From contig JAJFLD010000142.1 of NCBI GenBank assembly GCA_021772875.1, forward strand, positions 1 through 7,713: 7,713 bases of DNA, in the 5' to 3' direction. The translations under genes were made by a program, and so were the position numbers. Position 1 is the stretch's first letter. Every line of letters begins with the position of its first letter. This document shows, in pieces, positions 1 to 5,893 of this stretch. The notes under the pieces are model-generated. The model had not been told where the DNA came from, did no database searches, and saw only the letters and a list, made by a program, of their open reading frames with translations. This stretch comes from Ghiorsea sp. Lineage in GTDB: Bacteria; Pseudomonadota; Zetaproteobacteria; Mariprofundales; Mariprofundaceae.

Positions 1-1848
1 ATTATTTGTGAAAGTGATGTTAAATCTGATGAAGTTTTATTAAGTGCTGATTTAAAAACTGACCAACCAGAATCAGTACGATTTATTCCACAGAACTACT
101 TTGAAGAACTCACTAACGAAATAGAAATTTCTAAATTTCAACATGTATTGGAAAATATAATTTTTGGGTACATCCCCGATGCTGAAAAATTAGAGAAATC
201 TAGTTTTGAGGAATTAGAAAGATATAAAGCAGAGAATGTTAACAGGGATATACAATCTCAAAAAAATAGCATTCAAGATATAAACAATGAAATTATTGAA
301 TTGGAAAAGAAAAAACACCCAGATTATATAAAGAAAATAAATGGGTTTATTGGCAAAAAAGAAATAGACATTAAAGAGCAGAAAAAACTATTAGAAGAAT
401 TGCCAAAAATAACCAATCCCAATGAAGGTGATAAAGATTCAGGTCAACAAAATAATATTATAGCAAAGCATAACCTGGAGTTGGATTCCTTGAAGAAAAC
501 ACTCAAGGAAAAAGAAACTGAAAAGTCTGGTATAACCAGCAGGATTGAAGCTCTCAAACAATTTAAAAGAAAGGTGGAGCAGCAAAAATATTCCTTAGAT
601 GAATTTTTTAAAAATAATCTTGAAGAGGCTAATGGATATAACTTAGACATCGGAAAGATATTAAAGGTTGAGGCTGATTATTCCTCAATCGACAAATTAA
701 CTAGGGATGCTGAAACTGAATTAAAAAATATGAATGTGTATTTTGAAACATTCGAGGCAATTGAGTTTAGAGCTGCTCAAAATGATAATGAAAGCATTGT
801 TTACAAGATAAAGATATTGGCTGATCAACTTAGGACTGAAACAGATAAGTTAACGGGAGAAGAAAAGGCCTTCCAAAAGAACGAACAACGAAAGAAAGAA
901 ATATCAGAAACCATACAAGAGTTAACTGGAGACCCTACAAACCCAGTAACTGACACTCTAAACCTCTACCTGAAAGAGAAGTCGTTCGTAGATAAAGATT
1001 TGACTAACCAGTTAGATGAAATGAGAAAGAAAAGGATAGAAATGTCCTTGAAAATTTTCAAAAAGAAAAATGAAATTATTGAGTTGTATAACTCTTTTAA
1101 ACAGTCTGTTGATGACAAAATCACCCAAAATAAAGACTTACTTAAAGACTATGACATAAAAATTGATTCTTCATTTAATTTGAATACAGAATTTTATCAG
1201 AAGTTTCTTGGATATATCAACCAAGGCAGAAGTGGTTGCTTTCGGGGGGCTGAAAAAGGCGAAGATAAAATAAAAACTATTGTTGAAAATAATGGCTTTA
1301 GTGATGAAAATAATATAAAGGCATTATTGGAAACAATAATTAACAGTCTGGAAAAGAGCGGCGCTGTAGTCAGTGAGCAAGTAAATAAGGAAAAGCTGAG
1401 CGATTTTTATGACTACTTGTTTTCTCTAGATTATATAAACCCTAAGTATGAATTGAAATTAGGAGGGAAAATTCTTAGCCAGCTATCACCAGGGGAAAGG
1501 GGGGCACTATTGTTAATCTTTTATCTCATGATTGATAAAGAAGAAATTCCCCTAATTATTGATCAGCCCGAAGACAACCTTGATAATGAAAGTGTTTACA
1601 ATATGTTGAGTAACTTTATCAAGCAAGCTAAGAAGAAAAGACAGATTATTATGGTAACGCATAATCCAAATTTAGCTGTTGGTGCTGATGCCGAGCAAAT
1701 TATTTATGTCAGTATCGATAAGATGAATAAGAATGAGTTCTCGTTTATTTCTGGTTCAATAGAAAACCCTGAAATCAATGCGAAGATTGTACGAATATTG
1801 GAAGGAACAAGACCTGCTTTTGATAAAAGGAAGTTGAAATATCAATGA
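1..1848 (+). CDS. Large coiled-coil ATPase, TrlF-like (AAA/ABC-type), 5' end missing
   Basis: The reading frame is open from base 1 to the TGA at 1846-1848, so this is the C-terminal 615 residues of a longer protein. The TTG at 148 is just an internal leucine. Numbering from base 1, a Q-loop-like FIPQNY lies at residues 28-33. Long Lys/Glu-rich segments typical of coiled coil cover roughly residues 60-190 and 270-400. The ABC-type signature LSPGERG is at 495-501, Walker B with D-loop (LIIDQPEDNLDN) at 518-529, and the switch histidine in VTHN at 554. Walker A must lie upstream. The SMC/Rad50-like plan, the DQPEDxLDN box and the ending with RILEG...AF...R..KY match my memory of TrlF-family ATPases, which often carry an N-terminal PHP phosphoesterase domain. 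I know of no settled function; a role in defence is conceivable. The gene is clearly more AT-rich than its neighbours and uses AGA/AGG and ATA codons freely, which suggests transfer. ATPase fold: confident. Family name: likely. Role: unknown. Confidence 0.82.
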   Translation: MICESDVKSDEVLLSADLKTDQPESVRFIPQNYFEELTNEIEISKFQHVLENIIFGYIPDAEKLEKSSFEELERYKAENVNRDIQSQKNSIQDINNEIIELEKKKHPDYIKKINGFIGKKEIDIKEQKKLLEELPKITNPNEGDKDSGQQNNIIAKHNLELDSLKKTLKEKETEKSGITSRIEALKQFKRKVEQQKYSLDEFFKNNLEEANGYNLDIGKILKVEADYSSIDKLTRDAETELKNMNVYFETFEAIEFRAAQNDNESIVYKIKILADQLRTETDKLTGEEKAFQKNEQRKKEISETIQELTGDPTNPVTDTLNLYLKEKSFVDKDLTNQLDEMRKKRIEMSLKIFKKKNEIIELYNSFKQSVDDKITQNKDLLKDYDIKIDSSFNLNTEFYQKFLGYINQGRSGCFRGAEKGEDKIKTIVENNGFSDENNIKALLETIINSLEKSGAVVSEQVNKEKLSDFYDYLFSLDYINPKYELKLGGKILSQLSPGERGALLLIFYLMIDKEEIPLIIDQPEDNLDNESVYNMLSNFIKQAKKKRQIIMVTHNPNLAVGADAEQIIYVSIDKMNKNEFSFISGSIENPEINAKIVRILEGTRPAFDKRKLKYQ

Positions 1849-1857
1849 AAACTGAGT

Positions 1858-1877
1858 CAATAGGGTGGATTCTATTG
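1858..1877 (+). repeat. Short inverted repeat after the ATPase gene
   Basis: CAATAG at 1858-1863 is matched by CTATTG at 1872-1877; one further G-T pair inside leaves a 6-base loop. It lies 9 bases after the ATPase stop codon. The stem is weak and only a few T residues follow, so it is at best a poor terminator. It could also be chance. Confidence 0.3.
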
Positions 1878-1926
1878 GTTTGCAACTTTACTTGAGCTTT
1901 GAACTTTAGTGTTTACTGTTGTTACC

Positions 1927-2172
1927 ATGCCTCCTCTGCCAAACGAAACGATGATTATTGAATTTGAATTGCCAGCCAAGCATCAATTGATGTTTCAGGC
2001 GATGTTGCAAGGGGAAGATGGGTTGGCTTTTGTACGTTGTGTGCATGGTGTGCAGCAGCTTTGGACAACTGCACCGCAAGTAGAAGAAGTGTATGCGTGG
2101 TTGAAATGTCTGCCAACGCACTTCAACATCCGCATCTTAGACGAGTATGTTTGGAGCAATGAGGAAACATGA
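1927..2172 (+). CDS. Small DUF4911-like protein ahead of tmk
   Basis: This frame encodes about 81 residues and ends in a TGA that overlaps the tmk start (ATGA at 2169-2172), so it is probably translated together with tmk. The pattern of a hydrophobic strand, then EGxxGxAFVR-like residues (here QGEDGLAFVR), a Val/Leu strand, Pro and an amphipathic helix (VEEVYAWLKCL), followed by a strand near the end, resembles my memory of DUF4911, a small uncharacterised family. No signal peptide, membrane segment or catalytic motif is visible. Its function is unknown; position suggests it is made with the replication genes tmk and holB. The start is unsettled: GTG 1909, ATG 1927 and ATG 1951 are all in frame and none has a good ribosome binding site. 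The conserved-looking part begins at about 1951 (MIIEFELP). Base composition matches the downstream genes, not the ATPase. Confidence 0.66.
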   Translation: MPPLPNETMIIEFELPAKHQLMFQAMLQGEDGLAFVRCVHGVQQLWTTAPQVEEVYAWLKCLPTHFNIRILDEYVWSNEET

Positions 2173-2798
2173 ACCAAGGTAAGTTTATTACATTTGAGGG
2201 TGGTGATGGTAGCGGCAAAAGCACGCAGCTTGGGTTGACTGTTGCTTGGCTGGAAGCTCAAGGTAAAGATGTATTTCAAACTTTTGAGCCGGGCGACACG
2301 CCGCTGGGTGGAGAAATTCGGCGTTTATTGTTGTCGGGCGAATTTATGCCTGTGCCAGCTTGTGAATTGTTGCTGTTTTTGGCGGATAGGGCCCAACATG
2401 TGGAGCAGGTGATTAAACCTGCTTTGGCTGCTGGCAAATGGGTGGTGTGTGATCGGTATACTGATTCGACATTGGCTTATCAGTTGGCAGGGCGAAAGCT
2501 GGAAGATGATGCTGAGTTGCGCGCGATGTTGGCTTGGGCTGAGCAGGGTTTGAAACCTGATGTAACACTATGGTTGGATTTGTCGGTGGCTGACGCTGCT
2601 GTGCGCATGGCTGAGCGGGTTGCCGAGGGTGAGCCATCCAATCGATTGGATGATGAGAAAAAAAGCTTTCATGAGGCTGTGTATCAGGCTTTTCAAAGTA
2701 TTCAGCAGGAAAACACGCAGCGTGTATGCCGCATCAATGCAAAACAAAATATGGATGTTATCCAGCAAGATATTCAAAAAGTGTTGAAGGATTTATGA
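2169..2798 (+). CDS. tmk: Thymidylate kinase (dTMP kinase)
   Basis: This cytoplasmic enzyme phosphorylates dTMP to dTDP using ATP, a required step toward dTTP. The 209-residue length is usual for bacterial Tmk. The P-loop EGGDGSGKST is at residues 10-19, DRY followed by TDSTLAYQ begins at 95, and a LID-like segment with NRLDDEKKSFHEAVYQAF lies at 158-175. The start is the ATG within the ATGA overlap with the preceding small gene, with AGGA only 3 bases upstream. The stop overlaps the holB start in the same way, so the three genes look translationally coupled. The tmk-holB pairing is common in bacteria. One oddity: the block that is normally TREPGGT reads TFEPGDT at residues 38-44, so the usual arginine is a phenylalanine. 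The remaining motifs are intact and I regard the enzyme as functional. Confidence 0.96.
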   Translation: MNQGKFITFEGGDGSGKSTQLGLTVAWLEAQGKDVFQTFEPGDTPLGGEIRRLLLSGEFMPVPACELLLFLADRAQHVEQVIKPALAAGKWVVCDRYTDSTLAYQLAGRKLEDDAELRAMLAWAEQGLKPDVTLWLDLSVADAAVRMAERVAEGEPSNRLDDEKKSFHEAVYQAFQSIQQENTQRVCRINAKQNMDVIQQDIQKVLKDL

Positions 2799-3751
2799 GT
2801 GTGATTCTTGGGCATGATGAAGTGCGGCAATCTTTTGGCGAAGCGATGCACGAGAATCGTTTGCATCATGCTTGGTTGCTTTATGGCGTGAAAGGCATTG
2901 GTAAAGCAAGTGTGGCCAATGATTTGGCGGCTTTGTTTTTATGCCAAAGCCCAGATGCACAGCGCCATGTGGCGTGTGGACAATGCCATGCGTGTGCAAT
3001 GCTGCATGCTGGTTCACACCCTGACTTATCGCGGGTAGAGCTGCTTTGGGATCATACCAAGAAAAAATTCAACCGCGATATTAATATTGAACAAACACGT
3101 GATGCTCTGGCCTTTTTGGCATTGAGTGGTTTGAAGAGCAAACGCCGCGTATTACTGATTGATGGTGCCAATTTGATGAATAATCAAGCTGCAAATGCTT
3201 TGCTCAAAGGTTTGGAAGAGCCAACAGATGGTAGTTTGTTGCTGATGGTTTGCCATGATTTGATGCGTCTACCAGCAACAATTCGTTCGCGTTGTATGAT
3301 GCAAGCATGTGCGCCCTTAAATGAAGCAGAGATGCAGCAGGTGTTAGACATGCAAGGATTAGATAAAAAATTGCATGAACTTGCCATAGATTTAGGGCAG
3401 GGCAGCCCAGGGCGGGTCGAAGCGCTGCTGGATGGGCAACATGCCAAAGCATTGTTGGCTTGGCAAAAGATGCTTGAAAGCCTTGATAAATCGGATATCG
3501 GCCAGATGCAGCAGTGGTTGGAAAAACACGTTAAAGAGATTCCGCATGACTTGATTACAAACATGGTGTTGAGTGCAGCCCATCAAGCGATGTTATCTGC
3601 TACGTCATGGGAGAAGTCGAGTGCGATTTATGATGCCTTGTTGTGTGTGGCTTCTTGGCCAAAAGAGGTTGTTCGTCATACTTTGCGGCCAGCACCTGCC
3701 TTGTTGTCATACATTTTACAATTGAGAAGTGCCTTGAAAATAAGGGCTTAA
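2795..3751 (+). CDS. holB: DNA polymerase III subunit delta'
   Basis: Delta' is the stator subunit of the clamp-loader complex (with gamma/tau and delta), which loads the beta clamp on primed DNA. The 318-residue product has a P-loop-like GVKGIGKAS at 31-39. It has four zinc-binding cysteines (C50, C61, C64, C67), spaced much as in the E. coli protein (C50, C59, C62, C65). A degenerate Walker B region runs from about VLLIDGANLM to ALLKGLEEP at 119-143, and the SRC motif with the arginine finger is at 165-167. The C-terminal helical domain is less distinctive. The frame stays open upstream to an ATG at 2726, but that would overlap tmk by 73 bases. The ATG at 2795 gives the usual N-terminus (MSVILGHDEV), an ATGA overlap with tmk, and GAAGGA 3 bases upstream. 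In the P-loop the residue after GK is Ala, so ATP binding is doubtful, as is normal for delta'. Confidence 0.94.
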   Translation: MSVILGHDEVRQSFGEAMHENRLHHAWLLYGVKGIGKASVANDLAALFLCQSPDAQRHVACGQCHACAMLHAGSHPDLSRVELLWDHTKKKFNRDINIEQTRDALAFLALSGLKSKRRVLLIDGANLMNNQAANALLKGLEEPTDGSLLLMVCHDLMRLPATIRSRCMMQACAPLNEAEMQQVLDMQGLDKKLHELAIDLGQGSPGRVEALLDGQHAKALLAWQKMLESLDKSDIGQMQQWLEKHVKEIPHDLITNMVLSAAHQAMLSATSWEKSSAIYDALLCVASWPKEVVRHTLRPAPALLSYILQLRSALKIRA

Positions 3752-3771
3752 GGGTGAATGAAACTTTTTCC

Positions 3772-3800
3772 TTGAGTTTTGTGCAGTTCGACGCTATAAA
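3772..3800 (+). promoter_or_regulatory. Predicted sigma70-type promoter for rpmE-rplU-rpmA
   Basis: TTGAGT (3772-3777) and TATAAA (3795-3800) resemble the -35 and -10 boxes and are separated by exactly 17 bases. Transcription would begin near 3807, about 45 bases before rpmE. This is the best promoter-like sequence in the window and sits in the only gap between holB and the ribosomal protein genes. No terminator for holB is visible before it, so some read-through from the tmk operon is possible. Confidence 0.7.
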
Positions 3801-3806
3801 TCGCCG

Positions 3807-3819
3807 CCCTTTCGAAGGG
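3807..3819 (+). promoter_or_regulatory. Hairpin at the 5' end of the rpmE leader
   Basis: CCCTT (3807-3811) pairs perfectly with AAGGG (3815-3819) around a 3-base loop, TCG. It begins right where the predicted transcript should start. A 5'-terminal stem can protect mRNA from decay. In E. coli, L31 represses its own synthesis through its mRNA leader, so this could also be an L31 target. Neither role is shown by sequence alone. Confidence 0.45.
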
Positions 3820-3842
3820 TAGACCTTTAAAACAGGTTGAAC

Positions 3843-3847
3843 AGGAG
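3843..3847 (+). promoter_or_regulatory. rpmE ribosome binding site that favours a GTG start
   Basis: AGGAG lies only 2 bases before the ATG at 3850 but 8 bases before the in-frame GTG at 3856. The usual spacing is about 5-9 bases, so this site argues for the GTG as the true start of L31. Confidence 0.6.
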
Positions 3848-3855
3848 TTATGAAA

Positions 3856-4071
3856 GTGAAAGCAGAAATTCATCCAGAATATCTAGTTGCCAATGTAACT
3901 TGCTCGTGTGGTAATAAAATTGAAACACGTTCAACTAAGGGCGACTTTCAAGTGGAGATTTGTTCCGCATGCCATCCGTTCTATACTGGTAAACAGAAGA
4001 TCGTTGATACGGAAGGTCGCGTTGAACGCTACTACAAAAAATTTGGTAAGAAGCCTGCAACGGCTGCTTGA
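3856..4071 (+). CDS. rpmE: Ribosomal protein L31 (bL31), zinc-binding form
   Basis: L31 is a small protein of the 50S subunit that helps bridge the two subunits. This copy keeps the four cysteines of the zinc-binding form: two in the CSCG motif and two in the CSACHP motif, followed by FYTGKQ and a GRVERYYKKFG ending typical of the family. I place the start at GTG 3856, giving 71 residues beginning MKAEIHPEY. This fits the usual MKxDIHPKY opening and puts AGGAG 8 bases upstream. The ATG at 3850 would add two residues (MKVKAEIHPEY) but with only 2 bases of spacing. The gene leads a ribosomal protein set, 21 bases ahead of rplU, and probably shares its promoter. The identity is certain; only the start is in doubt. 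Confidence 0.93.
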   Translation: MKAEIHPEYLVANVTCSCGNKIETRSTKGDFQVEICSACHPFYTGKQKIVDTEGRVERYYKKFGKKPATAA

Positions 4072-4092
4072 ACCTAAGGCTGGAGAGCAAGT

Positions 4093-4398
4093 ATGTATGC
4101 AGTAATTAAAACAGGCGGAAAACAATATCGCGTGCAAGAAGGCGAAGTGATCCGTATTGAAAAACTTAAAGCTGACATTGGCAGCGAAGTAACTTTTGAC
4201 GATGTAATGATGATTGGCGAAGGCGCTGATATCAAAGCAGGTGCAGATGTTGCTGATGCAAAGGTAACAGCAGTTATCACTGAAGCTGGCCGCGGTCAAA
4301 AAATTGTTGTCTTCAAGAAACGTCGTCGTAAAAACTATCGTTTGACTCAAGGTCATCGTCAGTCTTTCACTTCTGTACGTATCGCGAAGATTAGTTAA
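4093..4398 (+). CDS. rplU: Ribosomal protein L21 (bL21)
   Basis: L21 binds 23S rRNA in the 50S subunit. The 101-residue product opens with the family hallmark MYAVIKTGGKQYRV and ends with the basic rRNA-binding signature, which includes FKKRRRKNYRLTQGHRQ at residues 74-90 and then FTSVRI. Its length is close to the 103 residues of the E. coli protein. GGAG at 4082-4085 is 7 bases before the ATG, a normal ribosome binding site. The gene lies 21 bases after rpmE and 11 bases before rpmA, so the three are almost surely one transcript. rplU-rpmA is a near-universal bacterial pair. Confidence 0.97.
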   Translation: MYAVIKTGGKQYRVQEGEVIRIEKLKADIGSEVTFDDVMMIGEGADIKAGADVADAKVTAVITEAGRGQKIVVFKKRRRKNYRLTQGHRQSFTSVRIAKIS

Positions 4399-4409
4399 GG
4401 AGATATCTC

Positions 4410-4658
4410 ATGGCACATAAGAAAGCAGGCGGCTCCACCAACAACGGACGCGACTCCAATGCTAAACGCCTTGGCGTGAAAAAATACGGCGGCGAAGTTG
4501 TTGTTGCTGGTAATATCATTGTTCGTCAACGCGGCAAAAAAATTCGTCCGGGTGACAATGTAGGCCTTGGTAAAGATTTTACATTGTTTGCACTCACCGA
4601 TGGAAATATTGAATATTTCAAACGTGCTGGCCGTACAACAGTTCGTGTTGTAAGCTAA
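4410..4658 (+). CDS. rpmA: Ribosomal protein L27 (bL27)
   Basis: L27 sits near the peptidyl transferase centre of the 50S subunit, and its N-terminal tail reaches toward the tRNA ends. The 82-residue product opens MAHKKAGGSTNNGRDS, the mature type of N-terminus. It has no cleaved N-terminal extension of the kind found in Firmicutes. LGVKKYGGE and VRQRGKKIRPGDNVG are the other family blocks. A near-ideal ribosome binding site, AAGGAG at 4397-4402, overlaps the rplU stop codon and lies 7 bases before the ATG. This suggests strong expression, as expected for a ribosomal protein. A strong terminator follows 31 bases after the stop codon. Confidence 0.97.
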   Translation: MAHKKAGGSTNNGRDSNAKRLGVKKYGGEVVVAGNIIVRQRGKKIRPGDNVGLGKDFTLFALTDGNIEYFKRAGRTTVRVVS

Positions 4659-4665
4659 TCGTTTT

Positions 4666-4681
4666 ATAACCTATTGGTTAT
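4666..4681 (+). repeat. Small inverted repeat after rpmA
   Basis: ATAACC (4666-4671) and GGTTAT (4676-4681) form a 6-base-pair stem with a 4-base loop (TATT), just before the strong terminator. It may help shield the 3' end of the transcript, but it is weak and may be chance. Confidence 0.35.
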
Positions 4682-4689
4682 TATTTGAG

Positions 4690-4718
4690 AAAGGGGGTGC
4701 TTATGCGCCCCCTTTTTT
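4690..4718 (+). terminator. Strong intrinsic terminator after rpmA
   Basis: AAAGGGGGTGC (4690-4700) pairs with GCGCCCCCTTT (4705-4715) around a TTAT loop. This makes an 11-base-pair stem with a single G-T pair, and it runs into six T residues (4713-4718). This is a textbook rho-independent terminator and should end most transcripts from the rpmE-rplU-rpmA operon before obgE. Confidence 0.93.
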
Positions 4719-4786
4719 GTTTGAAAAATCATTGTACTCTATCCCTCTGGATTTGACTGCGATGAAGCAAGATAGGAACCCTAAAC

Positions 4787-5893
4787 ATGCGTTTTATTGA
4801 TGAAGTAAAAATTGAAGTGAGAGCGGGCAACGGTGGTGGCGGCGCGTCTTCATTTCGTCGTGAAAAGTATATCCCTAAGGGTGGGCCTGATGGTGGTGAT
4901 GGTGGCCGTGGCGCACATGTGATTTTCACCGCCAGCCGCGACCGCAACACCTTGCAAGAATTGTATTTGCGTAAACGTATCATTGCTGAAAATGGTACCA
5001 AGGGTAAGGGCAGCAATCGCCATGGCCGTATGGGCAAAGATATTGAAGTGTTTGTGCCTGTAGGCACAGTGATTCGCAATGAAGATGGTGATTTGCTTGC
5101 TGATTTAACTGAAGATGGTGCAACTGCCATCATCGCCAAAGGCGGTATTGGTGGTCAAGGCAATGCACGTTTTGCCACAGCAACCAACCAAGCGCCACGT
5201 TACTGTCAACCTGGCTTGCCTGGTGAAGCGGGTATTTGCCAATTGGAATTGAAAATGATGGCGGATGTAGGTCTTGTAGGCCTACCCAATGCCGGTAAGT
5301 CGACGTTTATTTCACGTGTATCTAATGCGCGACCTAAAATCGCAGATTATCCTTTCACTACCCTTGCACCATCGCTTGGTCAGGTGTTTATGGATGATGG
5401 TGATGGTTTTGTGATTGCTGATATTCCGGGTTTGATTGAAGGGGCACATGAAGGCAAAGGTCTTGGACATCGCTTTTTACGCCATGTGGAACGTACACGT
5501 TTATTGCTTCATCTTGTGGATGTGGCACATCCTGAAGGCATTAGTATTCACGATCAAATCAAAGAAATTGAAGGTGAGTTGGTGGGTTATGGCGATTCCA
5601 TTGCCAAGAAAAAACGCTTTTTATTGCTGACCAAGATGGATGCCTTGGATGAAACCTTAAGGGCTGAAGTTTTGGAAGAAGCCAAGCAATACAAGCTTGA
5701 AATTTATCCTATTTCTTCGGTCAGTGGTGAAGGTGTGACCCAACTTTTACGTGATGTTTATAATGAAGTGATGATTATTCGGAAATATGAGGCAGAGCAC
5801 GAGTCTGAACGCGAAAGACCCGTTACAACAAGATTGGCTGTGCCAGAACAGGTGGTTGAAGCAACAATTTATGATGATGAAGCAGCGCGCTAA
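4787..5893 (+). CDS. obgE: GTPase ObgE/CgtA, 50S ribosome assembly factor
   Basis: Obg is an essential GTPase that binds the maturing 50S subunit and links ribosome assembly to nutrient state. The 368 residues start with the glycine-rich Obg domain (about 1-157; for example GNGGGGASSFRREKY). The G domain follows: G1 GLPNAGKS at 165-172, the switch threonines of DYPFTTLAP at about 191-192, G3 DIPG at 212-215, G4 TKMD at 282-285 (NKxD in most GTPases), and G5 near SSVSGEG at 310-316. A short charged C-terminal tail follows. AGGA (4774-4777) is 9 bases before the ATG. Unlike the usual rpmA-obg arrangement in one transcript, a strong terminator lies between the two, and I see no clear promoter in the 68 bases that follow it. 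The 3' end overlaps proB. Confidence 0.96.
   Translation: MRFIDEVKIEVRAGNGGGGASSFRREKYIPKGGPDGGDGGRGAHVIFTASRDRNTLQELYLRKRIIAENGTKGKGSNRHGRMGKDIEVFVPVGTVIRNEDGDLLADLTEDGATAIIAKGGIGGQGNARFATATNQAPRYCQPGLPGEAGICQLELKMMADVGLVGLPNAGKSTFISRVSNARPKIADYPFTTLAPSLGQVFMDDGDGFVIADIPGLIEGAHEGKGLGHRFLRHVERTRLLLHLVDVAHPEGISIHDQIKEIEGELVGYGDSIAKKKRFLLLTKMDALDETLRAEVLEEAKQYKLEIYPISSVSGEGVTQLLRDVYNEVMIIRKYEAEHESERERPVTTRLAVPEQVVEATIYDDEAAR

Noticed and set aside
148..1848. TTG at 148 as the start of the ATPase gene
   Set aside because: The same frame is open back to base 1, and residues before 148 (FIPQNY and following) look like the Q-loop region of the same protein.
1892..1919. Possible promoter TTGAGC, 16 bases, TACTGT before the small gene
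   Set aside because: Only half of the -10 bases match, and the start site would fall at or beside the likely start codon; too weak to annotate.
2758..2766. DnaA-box-like TTATCCAGC
   Set aside because: It is imperfect, single and inside tmk codons; nothing else suggests an origin.
2726..2794. Upstream ATG 2726 as the holB start
   Set aside because: It would extend holB 73 bases into tmk and add residues unlike delta'; the ATG at 2795 gives the normal N-terminus and an ATGA overlap.
3184..3586. Minus-strand open frames opposite holB
   Set aside because: They lie wholly inside a confident gene, have no recognisable domain, and have odd composition typical of shadow frames.
3908..4105. Plus-strand open frame overlapping rpmE and the rplU start
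   Set aside because: It is an off-frame reading of two certain ribosomal protein genes.
5276..5285. Palindrome GTAGGCCTAC
   Set aside because: It lies in the codons of the conserved G1 region of obgE and is explained by coding constraint and chance.
5787..5870. Upstream ATG 5787 as the proB start
   Set aside because: The added 28 residues only read obgE codons in another frame and lie outside the usual ProB N-terminus.
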